Below, in pieces: positions 15,781 to 24,773 of a stretch of 64,000 nucleotides of DNA. The stretch is from positions 62,001-126,000 of the forward strand of contig CANQRQ010000001.1 in assembly GCA_947626315.1 (NCBI GenBank), written 5' to 3'. Position numbers and translations under genes: made by a program. This DNA comes from an uncultured Oscillospiraceae bacterium (GTDB lineage Bacteria; Bacillota; Clostridia; Oscillospirales; Oscillospiraceae). Every line of letters begins with the position of its first letter. Position 1 is the first letter of the stretch. Below the pieces are notes generated by a model. The model was not told where the DNA came from. It did not search any database and saw only the letters and a program-made list of their open reading frames with translations.

Positions 15781-16863
15781 TCAGCGGTCCAGGCAGCTGA
15801 AGCAGGGGTCGATGCTGGCCACGATGAGCCCGGCGTCGGCCACGGAGTTGTTCCTCAGCATGGCGGGGATGGTGGGGGTGTTCTTATAGCTGGGCACGTG
15901 GATGCTGACCCGGTGGTTCATCAGGGTCCCGTTGCCCACCACCATGTAGCTCAGCTGGCCCCGGGGGGCTTCATGCCGGGCGACGGAGACGCCCTCCTGG
16001 ATCTTGATCAGCTTGTTGCCCAGATTGATGGGGCCCTCCGGCAGATTGTCCAGCGCCTGGCGGATGATCTTGATGCTCTCGGCGCTCTCCAGGGCGCGGA
16101 TCACCACCCGGGCGAACACGTCGCCGCTGTCCACCACGGGGACGGCAAACTCAAAATCGTCATAGGAGCAGTAGGGCGCGTCCCGCCGCACGTCCACGTC
16201 CACGCCGGAGGCTCTGGCGTGGGGGCCGATGGCGCCCATCTGCAGGGCCACGTCCCGGGGCAGGGTGCCCACGCCCTTGGTGCGCATGGCGATGGTCTTG
16301 TCCGTGACCGCGATCTCCGTGATCCGCTTGAGCTTCTCCTCCAGCACGTCGCAGGCGGAGAGGATCTTGACCCGCAGCTCGTCGCTGATGTCCCGGCGGG
16401 AGCCGCCGATGGTGACCATGGCGTAGTTGACCCGGTTGCCGGTCATCTCCTCCAGCAGGTCCATGACCAGCTCCCGTTCATCCCAGATGTGCATGAACAT
16501 GCTGTCATGGCCGATGATGTGGCAGGCGATGCCCAGCCACAGGAAGTGGGAGTGCAGCCGCTCCAGCTCCGCGGTGATCACCCGGATATACTCGCCCCGC
16601 TTGGGGACGGCGATCCCGTTGATGTTCTCCACCGCCATGGCGTAGGTGAGGGCGTGGGAGTGGGAGCAGATGCCGCAGACCCGCTCCACCAGCACCAGGG
16701 TCTGGATCACGTTGCGCTCGGTGGCCAGCTTTTCGATGCCCCGGTGGTTGTAGCCCACAAAAACTTCCGCGTCTTTGATGATCTCGCCCTCGGTATAGAG
16801 CTTGGCGTGGATGGGCTCCTCCAGTGCGGGATGGTAGGGCCCGATGGGCACAATGTAGCTCAT
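15781..16863 (-). CDS. [NiFe] hydrogenase large subunit, group 4 (NuoD/MbhL-like), no C-terminal extension
   Basis: At 360 aa this is a catalytic large subunit. All four Ni-Fe ligands are present: RVCGICSHSHA (Cys63, Cys66) near the N-terminus and DPCFSCLDR (Cys354, Cys357) at the end, so it is a true hydrogenase, not a NuoD relic. The chain stops at Arg360, exactly where maturation endopeptidases cut other large subunits; no pro-peptide is encoded, and no endopeptidase gene is seen nearby. It should oxidise ferredoxin-derived electrons to form H2, or the reverse, coupled to the Mrp-like arm. Its start overlaps the NuoC-like stop by 4 bp. Confidence 0.95.
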   Translation of the reverse strand: MSYIVPIGPYHPALEEPIHAKLYTEGEIIKDAEVFVGYNHRGIEKLATERNVIQTLVLVERVCGICSHSHALTYAMAVENINGIAVPKRGEYIRVITAELERLHSHFLWLGIACHIIGHDSMFMHIWDERELVMDLLEEMTGNRVNYAMVTIGGSRRDISDELRVKILSACDVLEEKLKRITEIAVTDKTIAMRTKGVGTLPRDVALQMGAIGPHARASGVDVDVRRDAPYCSYDDFEFAVPVVDSGDVFARVVIRALESAESIKIIRQALDNLPEGPINLGNKLIKIQEGVSVARHEAPRGQLSYMVVGNGTLMNHRVSIHVPSYKNTPTIPAMLRNNSVADAGLIVASIDPCFSCLDR

Positions 16864-17267
16864 TGCTTCGCCTCCTTTTTGTTCTTCTCTACCAGTTCGG
16901 ACAGGGGCATGACCATGATATGCCCCTTGCCCTGGGTCTCCAGCATGTCCTCCGGCAGGAACAGGCGCTGGGACATATCCAGCCCCTCAAATTCCACGCC
17001 GAAGAGCTCGTTGATCTCCCGTTCCGGCCAGGAGGCGGCGGTGTCGTAAAGGCTGCTGATGGAGGGGACCTTGGTCTCTCCAACCACGTGGTAGGACTCG
17101 ATCGCCGGGTCCACCGCGTACTCATAGGAGATGTCCATTCGGTTTTCCTTGTCGATATACGCGTGGATCATCACAAGGAAGCGGCCCTCCTTCTTCATCC
17201 TCTCTGCAACGGGTACGATCTGGTCCTTGGTGATGTCGATTCTCTTGTACTCCTGCATGCATTTCAC
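16860..17267 (-). CDS. NuoC/MbhK-like hydrogenase subunit
   Basis: This 135-aa soluble protein matches the 30-kDa (NuoC) family. The C-terminal half has PSISSLYDTAASWPEREINELFGVEFEG, containing the conserved WxEREExxD/E-(hydrophobic)-G segment that contacts the large and small subunits. In Mbh and Ech enzymes this subunit supports assembly and has no cofactors. It begins the structural hydrogenase genes, 46 bp after hypE, and runs into the large subunit with an ATGA overlap. Confidence 0.93.
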   Translation of the reverse strand: MKCMQEYKRIDITKDQIVPVAERMKKEGRFLVMIHAYIDKENRMDISYEYAVDPAIESYHVVGETKVPSISSLYDTAASWPEREINELFGVEFEGLDMSQRLFLPEDMLETQGKGHIMVMPLSELVEKNKKEAKQ

Positions 17268-17312
17268 CTCTCGATGATGTTAAAATGGGCTCTTGTGGGT
17301 TCTTACGATTTA

Positions 17313-18311
17313 TCAGCAAATTCTCGGGAGCTGGGCCCCCGCGAGTTTCTGCAGGATTCTCCGGCCCCCCAGGCGGGTCTTCATGACCAGCCGGCCGGGG
17401 ACCTGCCCGGTGACGGTGCCGATCCGGGCGGCGGCGCGCCCCTCGGGGAAGGAGCGCAGAAGCGCCAGGGCCGCGTCCTCGCTCTCCGGCGGGACCACCG
17501 CCAGGAGCTTGCCTTCGTTGGCGCAGTACAGCGGGTCCAGGCCCAGCAGCTCACAGGCCGCCTGCACCGGGCCGCTCACCGGGATCCGCTCCTCTTCGAT
17601 CTCAATGCCCAGGGCCGTGCCCTCCACAAACTCGTTGAGGGTGGTGGCCACGCCGCCCCGGGTGGGGTCCCGCAGGACCCGGACCTGCAGCCCGGTGCCT
17701 AAGAGCGCCTGAGCCAGCTTGTTCAGCGGCGCGCAGTCCGAGCGGAGCTCGCCCTGCATCAGGCCGCTTCTGGCCAGCATCACGGCGGCGCCGTGGTCCC
17801 CCGCCGTACCGGAGAGGAGCACCCGGTCCCCCTCCCGGATGGCCCGGGGGCTCAGCCCCGGGTACCGGAGTTGGCCGATGCCGGCGGTGTTGATATAGAG
17901 CTTATCCCCCCGGCCCCGTTCCACCACCTTGGTGTCGCCGGTGACGATCTGCACCTCCGCCGCTTCACAGGTGGCGCGCATGGAGGCGATCACCCGCTCC
18001 AGCTGGGCGGCGGGCAGGCCCTCTTCTATAATAAAGGAGCAGCTCAGCCAGGCCGGAACGCCGCCGCACATGGCCACGTCGTTCACCGTGCCGCAGACGG
18101 CCAGCTTGCCGATATCCCCGCCGGGGAAGAACAGGGGGTCCACCACAAAGCTGTCCGTGGAGAAGACCAGCGGCTCCCCGCCGGGGAGGATGGCCCCGTC
18201 CCCCAGCGGCCGGAGGGCCGGGTTGTCCAGGGCGGGCAGGATCATGCCCTCGATCAGGCGGGAAGTCTTTTTCCCCCCGCTGCCGTAATCCAGTGTAATA
18301 ATCTCATCCAT
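17313..18311 (-). CDS. hypE: Hydrogenase maturation factor HypE
   Basis: The 332-aa product is a PurM/AIR-synthase-fold ATPase. It begins with the family's ITLDYGSGGKKTSRLI and has DSFVVDPLFFPGGDIGKLAVCGTVNDVAMCG in the ATP region. The C-terminus is LPRIC; the terminal Cys of this PRIC tail receives the carbamoyl group from HypF and is dehydrated to thiocyanate, providing CN- for the active-site iron. Length and both termini are intact. It sits between hypD and the hydrogenase structural genes. Confidence 0.97.
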   Translation of the reverse strand: MDEIITLDYGSGGKKTSRLIEGMILPALDNPALRPLGDGAILPGGEPLVFSTDSFVVDPLFFPGGDIGKLAVCGTVNDVAMCGGVPAWLSCSFIIEEGLPAAQLERVIASMRATCEAAEVQIVTGDTKVVERGRGDKLYINTAGIGQLRYPGLSPRAIREGDRVLLSGTAGDHGAAVMLARSGLMQGELRSDCAPLNKLAQALLGTGLQVRVLRDPTRGGVATTLNEFVEGTALGIEIEEERIPVSGPVQAACELLGLDPLYCANEGKLLAVVPPESEDAALALLRSFPEGRAAARIGTVTGQVPGRLVMKTRLGGRRILQKLAGAQLPRIC

Positions 18312-18343
18312 AAGGGATCTTGCTTCTCTCCCGGCCCGGCCGC

Positions 18344-19411
18344 TCAGGGCAGGGCCGCGTATTTATAGGCCGCGGCGCAGGCCCCCTCCGAGGAGACCAT
18401 GCAGGGGCCCATAGGGTCCTCCGGGGTGCAGGCCTTGCCGAAGAGGCCGCAGTCCCGGGGGCTCAGCCGCCCAGTGATCACCTGGCCGCAGCGGCAGGCG
18501 CTGGGGGGCTCCTCCGGCTTGACGGAGACGGCAAAGCGCCGCTGGGCATCAAATGCCTTCCACTCCTCCCGGAGGCCGAGGCCGCTGGCCTCGATCTCCC
18601 CCAGGCCCCGCCAGGTGTCGCTTCGGGGCTCCAGGCAGCGGTCCATCACCGCCCGGGCCAGGCGGTTCCCCTCCCGGGAGACCGCCCTGGGATAGGCGTT
18701 CTCCAGCCGGGGCCGGCCTTCCGCCAGCTGCTTCAGCAGCCAATAGACGGCCAGTAGGATCTCCTCCGGCTCAAAGCCGCCCACCACCGCCGGCAGGCCG
18801 TAGTCCTCCGGCAGGAAGCGGAAGCCCTCCGCGCCGATGATGGTGGCCACGTGGCCGGGGCAGAGGAAGCCCTGCACATTGAAGTCCTCCATGGCGATCA
18901 GCGCCCGGAGGGCGGGTTCGACGGTTTTCAGCAGGGAGAAGACCGTGAAATTCCGGACCTTCTCCTCCGCCGCAGTCAGCACGGCGGCGGCGGTGCCCGG
19001 CGCGGTAGTCTCAAACCCGGCGCCCAGAAAGACGATCTGCCGGTCCGGGCTGTTTTTGGCCAGCTCCACCGCGTCGATGGGGGAATAGACCACCTCCACC
19101 CGGGCGCCCAGCGCCCGGCGGCGCTGGAGGCTGTCCCCCGGGGTGCTCCCGGGGACGCGCACCATGTCCCCATAGGTGGCGATCGTCACCTCCCGCTCCA
19201 TGGACAGGTCCAGGATGGCGTCGATCACCTGGGGCGGCGTCACGCAGACGGGGCAGCCGGGCCCGCTCAAAAGCTGCACGTTCTCCGGCAACAGGGATTT
19301 GAGCCCGGAGCGGGCGATGGCCATGGTGTGGGTCCCGCAGACCTCCATCAAGTTGACCCGGCCCACGGGCAGGGCCTCGATGGCCCGGAGCAGCTTCTCA
19401 GCGGAGGGCAT
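18344..19411 (-). CDS. hypD: Hydrogenase maturation factor HypD
   Basis: At 355 aa this is full-length HypD, the [4Fe-4S] scaffold on which Fe(CN)2CO is assembled with HypC. Conserved blocks are EVCGTHTMAIARSGL, LLSGPGCPVCVTP, ATYGDMVRVPGS, FLGAGFETTAPGTA and LCPGHVATIIG. The C-terminal Cys cluster runs through CRCGQVITG, PRDCGLF, KACTP, GPCMVSSEGAC. Its ATG overlaps the end of hypC by 14 bp, consistent with HypC and HypD acting as one complex. The SAM-free redox Cys pair is within the GCPVC motif. Confidence 0.97.
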   Translation of the reverse strand: MPSAEKLLRAIEALPVGRVNLMEVCGTHTMAIARSGLKSLLPENVQLLSGPGCPVCVTPPQVIDAILDLSMEREVTIATYGDMVRVPGSTPGDSLQRRRALGARVEVVYSPIDAVELAKNSPDRQIVFLGAGFETTAPGTAAAVLTAAEEKVRNFTVFSLLKTVEPALRALIAMEDFNVQGFLCPGHVATIIGAEGFRFLPEDYGLPAVVGGFEPEEILLAVYWLLKQLAEGRPRLENAYPRAVSREGNRLARAVMDRCLEPRSDTWRGLGEIEASGLGLREEWKAFDAQRRFAVSVKPEEPPSACRCGQVITGRLSPRDCGLFGKACTPEDPMGPCMVSSEGACAAAYKYAALP

Positions 19412-19619
19412 CGTCCATCTCCTCCCAGGCCTCCAGATCCGCCAGCGCCTGGCCCTCCGGCAGGCGCTCGATGGCGAAGCCCGCGTGGACCATCACATAG
19501 TCGCCCACCTTGGGCTCCTTGATGAAATCCACCCGCAGCTCCCGGGTCACGCCCAGGGCCTCGCCCACGGCCTTTTTGCCGTCAACCTCTATTAATCTCA
19601 GGGGTACCGCAAGGCACAT
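19398..19619 (-). CDS. hypC: Hydrogenase maturation chaperone HypC
   Basis: The product is 73 aa and begins MCLAVPLRLIEVDG; the amino-terminal Cys2, exposed after Met removal, binds the iron centre and the large-subunit precursor. The rest is the small OB-like barrel with VGDYVMVHAGFAIERL, the family's core. It lies within a run of overlapping genes: its start is 38 bp inside hypF and its stop 14 bp inside hypD. One HypC is present, as expected when there is a single hydrogenase locus. Confidence 0.96.
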   Translation of the reverse strand: MCLAVPLRLIEVDGKKAVGEALGVTRELRVDFIKEPKVGDYVMVHAGFAIERLPEGQALADLEAWEEMDDALR

Positions 19620-21870
19620 GCGTTTCTTCTCCCTTCGCCCGGGCCTGGGCCACCATCAGCTGGCCCAAGGAAATGCCCTCGTCATTGGCGGAGACCCGGC
19701 GGTGATGCCAGGGCCGCAGGCCCCGGGCCCGGAGCGCGCCGGGCAGGCGCTCCATCAGATACATATTCTGAAAGCTGCCGCCGGAGAGGACCACATCCTG
19801 GATTCCCGTGGCCCGGGAGGCGGCCAGGCAGCAGGCAGCTGCCATCTCGATCAGCGTGTTCATAAATTTCGCGGCGCAGAGCCCTGCCGGAACGCCCCTG
19901 GCCCGGTCCGCCGTCAGGGCGCGGACCATGGGCCGCCAGTCAAAGCGCAGGGGTTCGCCGTCCAGCGTGAAGGGGTACGCCTCCCCGCTCTCTCCGGCGG
20001 CGGCCTCCAGGAGGATCGCCCCCTGGCCCTCATAGCTGCAGCGCCGCTTGATGCCCAGCAGGGCCGAGACCCCGTCGAAGAGCCGGCCCATGCCGGTGGA
20101 CACCGGGCAGTTGAGCCCGGAGCGGAGGACCGCCTCATACAGCGCCCCGTTTTCCACCGCCCCGGTATCGCAGCCCGCGTCCTGCAGCAGGAACCAGGCG
20201 GTCCGCTCCGGCTCCCATACGGCCTTGTCCCCGCCGATCAGGCGGAGCGGCCGGAGGCTGGCAAAGCGCTCAAAGCGCTCATAGTCTCCCACCAGGCACT
20301 CCCCGCCCCAGGCGGTCCCGTCGGGGCCCAGGCCGGTGCCGTCCCAGATCAGGCCGATCACCGGGCCTTGCAGCCCGTTGTCCGCCATGCAGGCGGCCAT
20401 GTGGGCGTGATGGTGCTGCACCTGGATCACCGGCAGCCCCTCCTCCTCGCCACGCCGCAGGGCGTAGGCGGTGGACAGGTAGTCCGGGTGCAGGTCGCAG
20501 GCCAGCAGCTCCGGCCGGATATCGAAAAGGCGCTCAAAGTGCCTGATCTGCTGTTCGTAGTGCTCCAAGGTCTCCAGATTTTTCAGGTCGCCGATGTGCT
20601 GGCTGGGGAAAACATGCTCCCCTCTGGACAGGCAGAAGCTGGCCTTCTGCTCGGCGCCGCAGGCCAGGATGCCGCCCCGGCAGCCGGGGACCTGCACCGG
20701 ATAGGGCACATAGCCCCGGGAGCGCCGGGCGAAATAGGCCTCCCCGTCCAGCTCCCAGCACAGGGAATCGTCACAGCGGGTCTGAATGTCCCGGTCGTGG
20801 AGCAGGAAACCGTCGGCAATGCCCCGCAGCCGCTCCACTGCCTCTTTGTTCTGGGTCAGGATCGGCAGGTCGGAGAGGTTAGCGCTGGTCATCACCAGCT
20901 GGGGGAGATCCTCCCCCATCAGAAGCACGTGCAGGGGAGTATAGGGCAGCATCACGCCGATGCGGCCGTTTTCGCTGAAGGCCTCCCAGCCCGGCCGGCG
21001 CTTTTTCAGCAGCACGATCGGCCGCTGCCGGGAAGTCAGAAGCTTCTCCTCCGCCGGGCTCACCAGGCACAGCTCCCTGGCCGCCGCCGCATCCCGGCAC
21101 ATCAGGGCGAAGGGCTTCTCATCCCGCTGCTTGCGCTGCCGCAGCAGCCGCGCCGTCTCCCCGCTCTCGCAGGAGCAGGCCAGGTGGATGCCCCCCAGGC
21201 CCTTGACGGCCAGAATGCCGCCGCTCTTCAGCAGCGCCCGGGCCCGCTCGATGGCGTCCCCCGGCTGCTCCCGGCCCTGCCCGTCCAGGTAGAACACCCG
21301 GGGGCCGCAGTCCGGGCAGCAGTCCGGCTGGGCATGGTAGCGCCGGTTTTCAATGTCGTGATATTCCCGGCTGCAGTCCGGGCACATGGGGAAGGCCTCC
21401 ATAGAGGTCTTCGCCCGGTCATAGGGGACGTCTTTGATGATGGTGAACCGGGGGCCGCAGTTGGTGCAGTTGATGAAGGGGTAGCGGTACCGCCGGTCCG
21501 CCGGGTCCCGCAGCTCCCGCAGGCAGTCCTCACAGACGCAGATATCCGGGGAGATCAGCGTGTCCCGCAGTGGGTCCGTCCTGCTGCGGCGGATCTCAAA
21601 GCCCTGATAGCCCGCCAGACCGTCCAGCCGGCGGGTCTCCACGCTCTCGATCACGGCCAGGGCCGGGGCGCGCCGGGGCAGCTCCTCCAGGAAGCGTTCC
21701 AGCGCTGCCTCCGGCCCCTCCAGCTCCAGCTCCACGCCGGAGGAGGTGTTTTTGATATATCCGTTCAGGCCTCTTTCCGCCACCAGCCGGTGGATGAACG
21801 GCCGGAACCCTACGCCCTGCACAATGCCGCGTATTTCGATCCGCACTCTTTCCACGGCGAGCTGCTCCAT
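19582..21870 (-). CDS. hypF: Carbamoyltransferase HypF
   Basis: The 762-aa product shows the full HypF order. An acylphosphatase domain (IRGIVQGVGFRPFIHRL) is followed by two zinc-finger pairs (CEDCLREL, NCTNCGPRF, CPDCSREY, CCPDCGPR), a YrdC-like domain (KGLGGIHLACSC) and a Kae1-like carbamoyltransferase domain with QVQHHHAHMAACMADNG. It makes the carbamoyl unit used by HypE for cyanide ligands. I start at the ATG at 21870. The track's upstream start at 21921 is the first base of the promoter -35 box, and the -10 lies in between. The leader is short and I see no strong ribosome site. It is the first gene of the long hydrogenase transcript. Confidence 0.96.
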   Translation of the reverse strand: MEQLAVERVRIEIRGIVQGVGFRPFIHRLVAERGLNGYIKNTSSGVELELEGPEAALERFLEELPRRAPALAVIESVETRRLDGLAGYQGFEIRRSRTDPLRDTLISPDICVCEDCLRELRDPADRRYRYPFINCTNCGPRFTIIKDVPYDRAKTSMEAFPMCPDCSREYHDIENRRYHAQPDCCPDCGPRVFYLDGQGREQPGDAIERARALLKSGGILAVKGLGGIHLACSCESGETARLLRQRKQRDEKPFALMCRDAAAARELCLVSPAEEKLLTSRQRPIVLLKKRRPGWEAFSENGRIGVMLPYTPLHVLLMGEDLPQLVMTSANLSDLPILTQNKEAVERLRGIADGFLLHDRDIQTRCDDSLCWELDGEAYFARRSRGYVPYPVQVPGCRGGILACGAEQKASFCLSRGEHVFPSQHIGDLKNLETLEHYEQQIRHFERLFDIRPELLACDLHPDYLSTAYALRRGEEEGLPVIQVQHHHAHMAACMADNGLQGPVIGLIWDGTGLGPDGTAWGGECLVGDYERFERFASLRPLRLIGGDKAVWEPERTAWFLLQDAGCDTGAVENGALYEAVLRSGLNCPVSTGMGRLFDGVSALLGIKRRCSYEGQGAILLEAAAGESGEAYPFTLDGEPLRFDWRPMVRALTADRARGVPAGLCAAKFMNTLIEMAAACCLAASRATGIQDVVLSGGSFQNMYLMERLPGALRARGLRPWHHRRVSANDEGISLGQLMVAQARAKGEETHVPCGTPEINRG

Positions 21871-21892
21871 AGTAGATAAATTATCACACTTC

Positions 21893-21921
21893 ATTATACC
21901 CGGAGCCCGGACAAGTTGCAA
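21893..21921 (-). promoter_or_regulatory. Promoter of hyp-hydrogenase operon
   Basis: TTGCAA (21916-21921), 17 bp, and a perfect TATAAT (21893-21898) on the minus strand lie 23 bp before the hypF ATG. No other strong promoter is evident before 8764, so it may drive about 13 kb. Confidence 0.8.
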
Positions 21922-22003
21922 GAGATATTTTCCCCCATCCGTCCTTTTTCGAGCCGGATCCCCACCCCTTTGCCCTGGAAGTTTTTTCCTGCCCCCTTAT
22001 GAG

Positions 22004-22037
22004 AAAAGCCCCGGCGGACGGAAGCGTTCGCCGGGGC
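22004..22037 (-). terminator. Terminator of the NSS transporter gene
   Basis: A 9-bp stem (GCCCCGGCG with CGCCGGGGC) is followed on the minus strand by TTTTC, 25 bp past the transporter stop. Confidence 0.7.
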
Positions 22038-22061
22038 GGGAATGCGGTTTGCAGGGTTTTA

Positions 22062-23612
22062 TCAGGTCTTCTGTTTGCCCTTCGTGGCCAGGACAAGCGC
22101 CATGAAGACGATCAGAATACCGAAGGAGATGATGTAGGAGATGGCGCCGATGCCGAAGTAATCCTGCATCTGGCCGGCCAGCACGAAGGCCATGACGATG
22201 GGCACCACGAACTTGATGCAGATCGTATAGAAGGTCTCGAAGCCCTTGCTGACTTTGGTGCTGACTTCCACCTCGTCCAGGGTCAGACGGGGATTCAGCT
22301 CCCAGCCGACCATCACGCCCAGCAGCATAGCGCCGAGAGGCATGGCCATGCCCTCAGACCAGCAGTCCATGAAGTCCAGCCAATCCTGCAGGAAGGTGGG
22401 GGCGGAGGACATGCCCAGCAGGTTCATGGGGGCGATGCCGTTGCTGCCCAGGCCGTCCACAGCCACCAGCGTGGCCTCCACCAGGATCGCCAGGGCGACC
22501 CAGAGCACGATCTTTTTCCGGGGTTCCTTCTGGCCCTTGGCCGTGGCCTTGTCGATGAAGTGGGAGGCGACGACCTCCATCAGGGAGATGGCGGAGGAGA
22601 TGGCCGCAATGAGCACCAGCAGGTAGAAGATAATGCCGAACAGGGGGCCGATGGCGCCCATGTTGGAGAACACGTCCTGCAGGGTGACGAAGAGCAGTTT
22701 CGGTCCGCCCAGGGCCATGTCCGCCGGGGCGATGCCGGCCGCCATGCTGTTGGCCACGGCGGCGGGGATGACGGCGAAGCCGGCCATCAGGGCCACGATG
22801 GTATCCGCAACGACGATGACGGCGGAGTTCTTGATCAGATTCTCCTGCTTGCTCAGGTAGGAGCCGTAGGTGACCATAACGCCCATGGCCAGGGACAGGG
22901 AGAAGAACATCTGCCCGCCGGCGGTACCCAGAACGGTGACGATGTTAGGCGCTTCCGAGATAAAGCCGGCCTTCACAGCGTAGCCGGGGACGAACATGAA
23001 CTTCAGGCCTTCCACAGAGCCGGGCAGGGTCAGGCCCCGGATGATGACCACCACCAGCATGACGGCCAGGGCGGGCATGCCGATCTTGTTGAACTTCTCC
23101 ACGCCGCCTTCCACGCCGCCGCGGACGATCAGCATGCAGATGACGATGAACAGCAGGGTGAAGACGAAGCAGCCGAAGGGGTTGACCAGCATAGCGCCGA
23201 AGGTGTCGCCGCCGGTGATCTTGCTGCCGAAGATGCCGCTCAGGCCGAAGCTCAGCTCCGCCATGTTCAGGGACATGTACTGGAGCGAGTAGCCGCCCAG
23301 CACAGAGTAAAAGCTCATGATGACGAAGGGGGCGAAGATTCCCAGCCAGCCCAGGAACTTGAACTTCTTGGAGACCTCGCTGTACGCGCTGATGATGCTC
23401 TTGCCGGTTTTGCGGCCGATGGCCAGCTCGCTGACCATGATGATCATGCCCACAAAAACGGCCAGCAAAAGGTAGATGATCAGGAAGGTAAAGCCTCCGC
23501 TTTTACCCATCTTGAAGGGGAAGCCCCAGATGTTGCCCAGGCCCACCGCAGAGCCGATAGCAGCCATCAGAAAGCCTAGATTGCTTCCCCAGGAACTGCG
23601 ATTGTTTTCCAT
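22062..23612 (-). CDS. Sodium-dependent transporter, NSS/SNF family
   Basis: At 516 aa this is a neurotransmitter:sodium symporter homologue of the bacterial LeuT type. The N-terminal helix has FLMAAIGSAVGLGNIWGFPF, the unwound Na1/Na2 and substrate site of helix 1, and TYGSYLSKQENLIKNSAVIVVAD corresponds to helices 6-7. About eleven or twelve helices are evident. Such carriers import amino acids with Na+; the specific one is not readable. The gene is divergent from a LysR regulator across a 258-bp spacer, the classic layout for a target and its regulator. A -10 TATAAT for this gene lies at 23770-23775 with only a weak -35. Confidence 0.95.
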   Translation of the reverse strand: MENNRSSWGSNLGFLMAAIGSAVGLGNIWGFPFKMGKSGGFTFLIIYLLLAVFVGMIIMVSELAIGRKTGKSIISAYSEVSKKFKFLGWLGIFAPFVIMSFYSVLGGYSLQYMSLNMAELSFGLSGIFGSKITGGDTFGAMLVNPFGCFVFTLLFIVICMLIVRGGVEGGVEKFNKIGMPALAVMLVVVIIRGLTLPGSVEGLKFMFVPGYAVKAGFISEAPNIVTVLGTAGGQMFFSLSLAMGVMVTYGSYLSKQENLIKNSAVIVVADTIVALMAGFAVIPAAVANSMAAGIAPADMALGGPKLLFVTLQDVFSNMGAIGPLFGIIFYLLVLIAAISSAISLMEVVASHFIDKATAKGQKEPRKKIVLWVALAILVEATLVAVDGLGSNGIAPMNLLGMSSAPTFLQDWLDFMDCWSEGMAMPLGAMLLGVMVGWELNPRLTLDEVEVSTKVSKGFETFYTICIKFVVPIVMAFVLAGQMQDYFGIGAISYIISFGILIVFMALVLATKGKQKT

Positions 23613-23785
23613 GTGTACTCCTTTCCTTCTTTCAAATATGTCCTGCTTCTTTTCTTTCCCGGCGGCGGAGCCCCCTCTGAACCGGGCCCCTGTCCGCCGG
23701 CACTCCCTTTTTCCGAAAGGGGCCGGATTTTTTGCCGGGGCTCCCCCAGCTTAGCGGTGTTTCTTGTACAATTATAACATTTTCC

Positions 23786-23814
23786 TTGCATTTTTCCTAA
23801 CGAGATATTATTAT
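23786..23814 (+). promoter_or_regulatory. Promoter for LysR regulator
   Basis: TTGCAT at 23786-23791, a 17-bp spacer and TATTAT at 23809-23814. It is back to back with the weaker NSS promoter, so one LysR site could control both. Confidence 0.65.
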
Positions 23815-23870
23815 ATATGTAATGAATTTTTCTCATGGATGACATAAAGGGGTGAAATAATTAACAAGTT

Positions 23871-24773
23871 ATGGACACCAAAAAAGTCAGGGCGCTGCTG
23901 ACCGCCGTGGACCTGGGCAGTCTCACCGCCGCCGCTGTGGAGCTGGGCTATACGCAGTCCGGGCTCACCCATATGATGAACTCTCTGGAGGACGAGCTGG
24001 GCCTCAATCTTTTGGTGCGCAGCAAGAACGGGGTACATCTGTCTCCCGCCGGGCAGGAGCTGCTGTCCCGGATGCGGGCCCTGGTGGAGGCCGCCTCCGA
24101 CCTGGAGACCCGGGCGGAGCAGCTGCAGCAGAAGAGCTCCACCACCCTCCGCCTGGGGGCCTATTCCAGCGTGGCCCGGCAGTGGCTGCCCTCCGTGCTG
24201 GCGGAATTCCGGCGGGTCTGCCCGGAGACGGAGGTCTCCATCTCCGTGGGCGGCATCCCGGATATCTACGAGGGGATGCGGGGGGACCGGCTGGACTGCG
24301 CCATCGTCAGCTATCACGAGGAGCAGTGCCGGGGCTTCGGCTGGGTCCCTCTGCGCAACGACGCGCTGGTGGCCGTGCTGCCGCTGGGCACGCATCTGCA
24401 GGAGGGGCGCTTCCCGGTGGCCGGCTTTTCCGGGCAGGAGTTCCTCATGCCCTCGGACGGCTTTGAGCTGGACATTAACCCTGTGTTCAACACCGCCCGC
24501 TGGAAGGACGATCCCCAGGTCCTTTACACGAACCTGGACGACGCGGCCATTGTCTCCATGGTGGCCCACGGCCTGGGCACCAGCATCCTCTCGGACCTGG
24601 TGATGCAGGGCATCCATGACGAGGCGCTGGCGGCCCCGCTGAATCCGCCTGCCTGGCGGCGGCTGGGCATCATCACCAGCGAACGGGGGCAGAACGACCG
24701 GAACATCCGCCGCTTTGTCCGCTGCGCCCAGGCGGTGATTGGCCGGATGTACCGGGAGCGGCAAAGCATTTGA
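23871..24773 (+). CDS. LysR-family transcriptional regulator
   Basis: The 300-aa product has the LysR winged helix-turn-helix at residues 1-60 (VDLGSLTAAAVELGYTQSGLTHMMNSLEDELG, then LLVRSKNGVHLSPAGQELL) and a two-lobed effector domain starting LRLGAYSSVARQWLPSVL. It most likely controls the divergent NSS transporter in response to its solute. The TGA stop lies inside the tRNA-Ser promoter, so transcription through lysR could affect tRNA output or the reverse. The helix 2-3 sequence is ordinary for the family and the length is normal. Confidence 0.95.
   Translation: MDTKKVRALLTAVDLGSLTAAAVELGYTQSGLTHMMNSLEDELGLNLLVRSKNGVHLSPAGQELLSRMRALVEAASDLETRAEQLQQKSSTTLRLGAYSSVARQWLPSVLAEFRRVCPETEVSISVGGIPDIYEGMRGDRLDCAIVSYHEEQCRGFGWVPLRNDALVAVLPLGTHLQEGRFPVAGFSGQEFLMPSDGFELDINPVFNTARWKDDPQVLYTNLDDAAIVSMVAHGLGTSILSDLVMQGIHDEALAAPLNPPAWRRLGIITSERGQNDRNIRRFVRCAQAVIGRMYRERQSI

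Noticed and set aside
19510-21879. 789-aa plus-strand ORF opposite hypF
   Set aside because: Long open antisense frames are common at this GC content; the HypF reading on the other strand has all domains in order.
21871-21921. Upstream 17-codon extension of hypF
   Set aside because: It contains the -35 and -10 boxes of the operon promoter, so it cannot be translated from that transcript.
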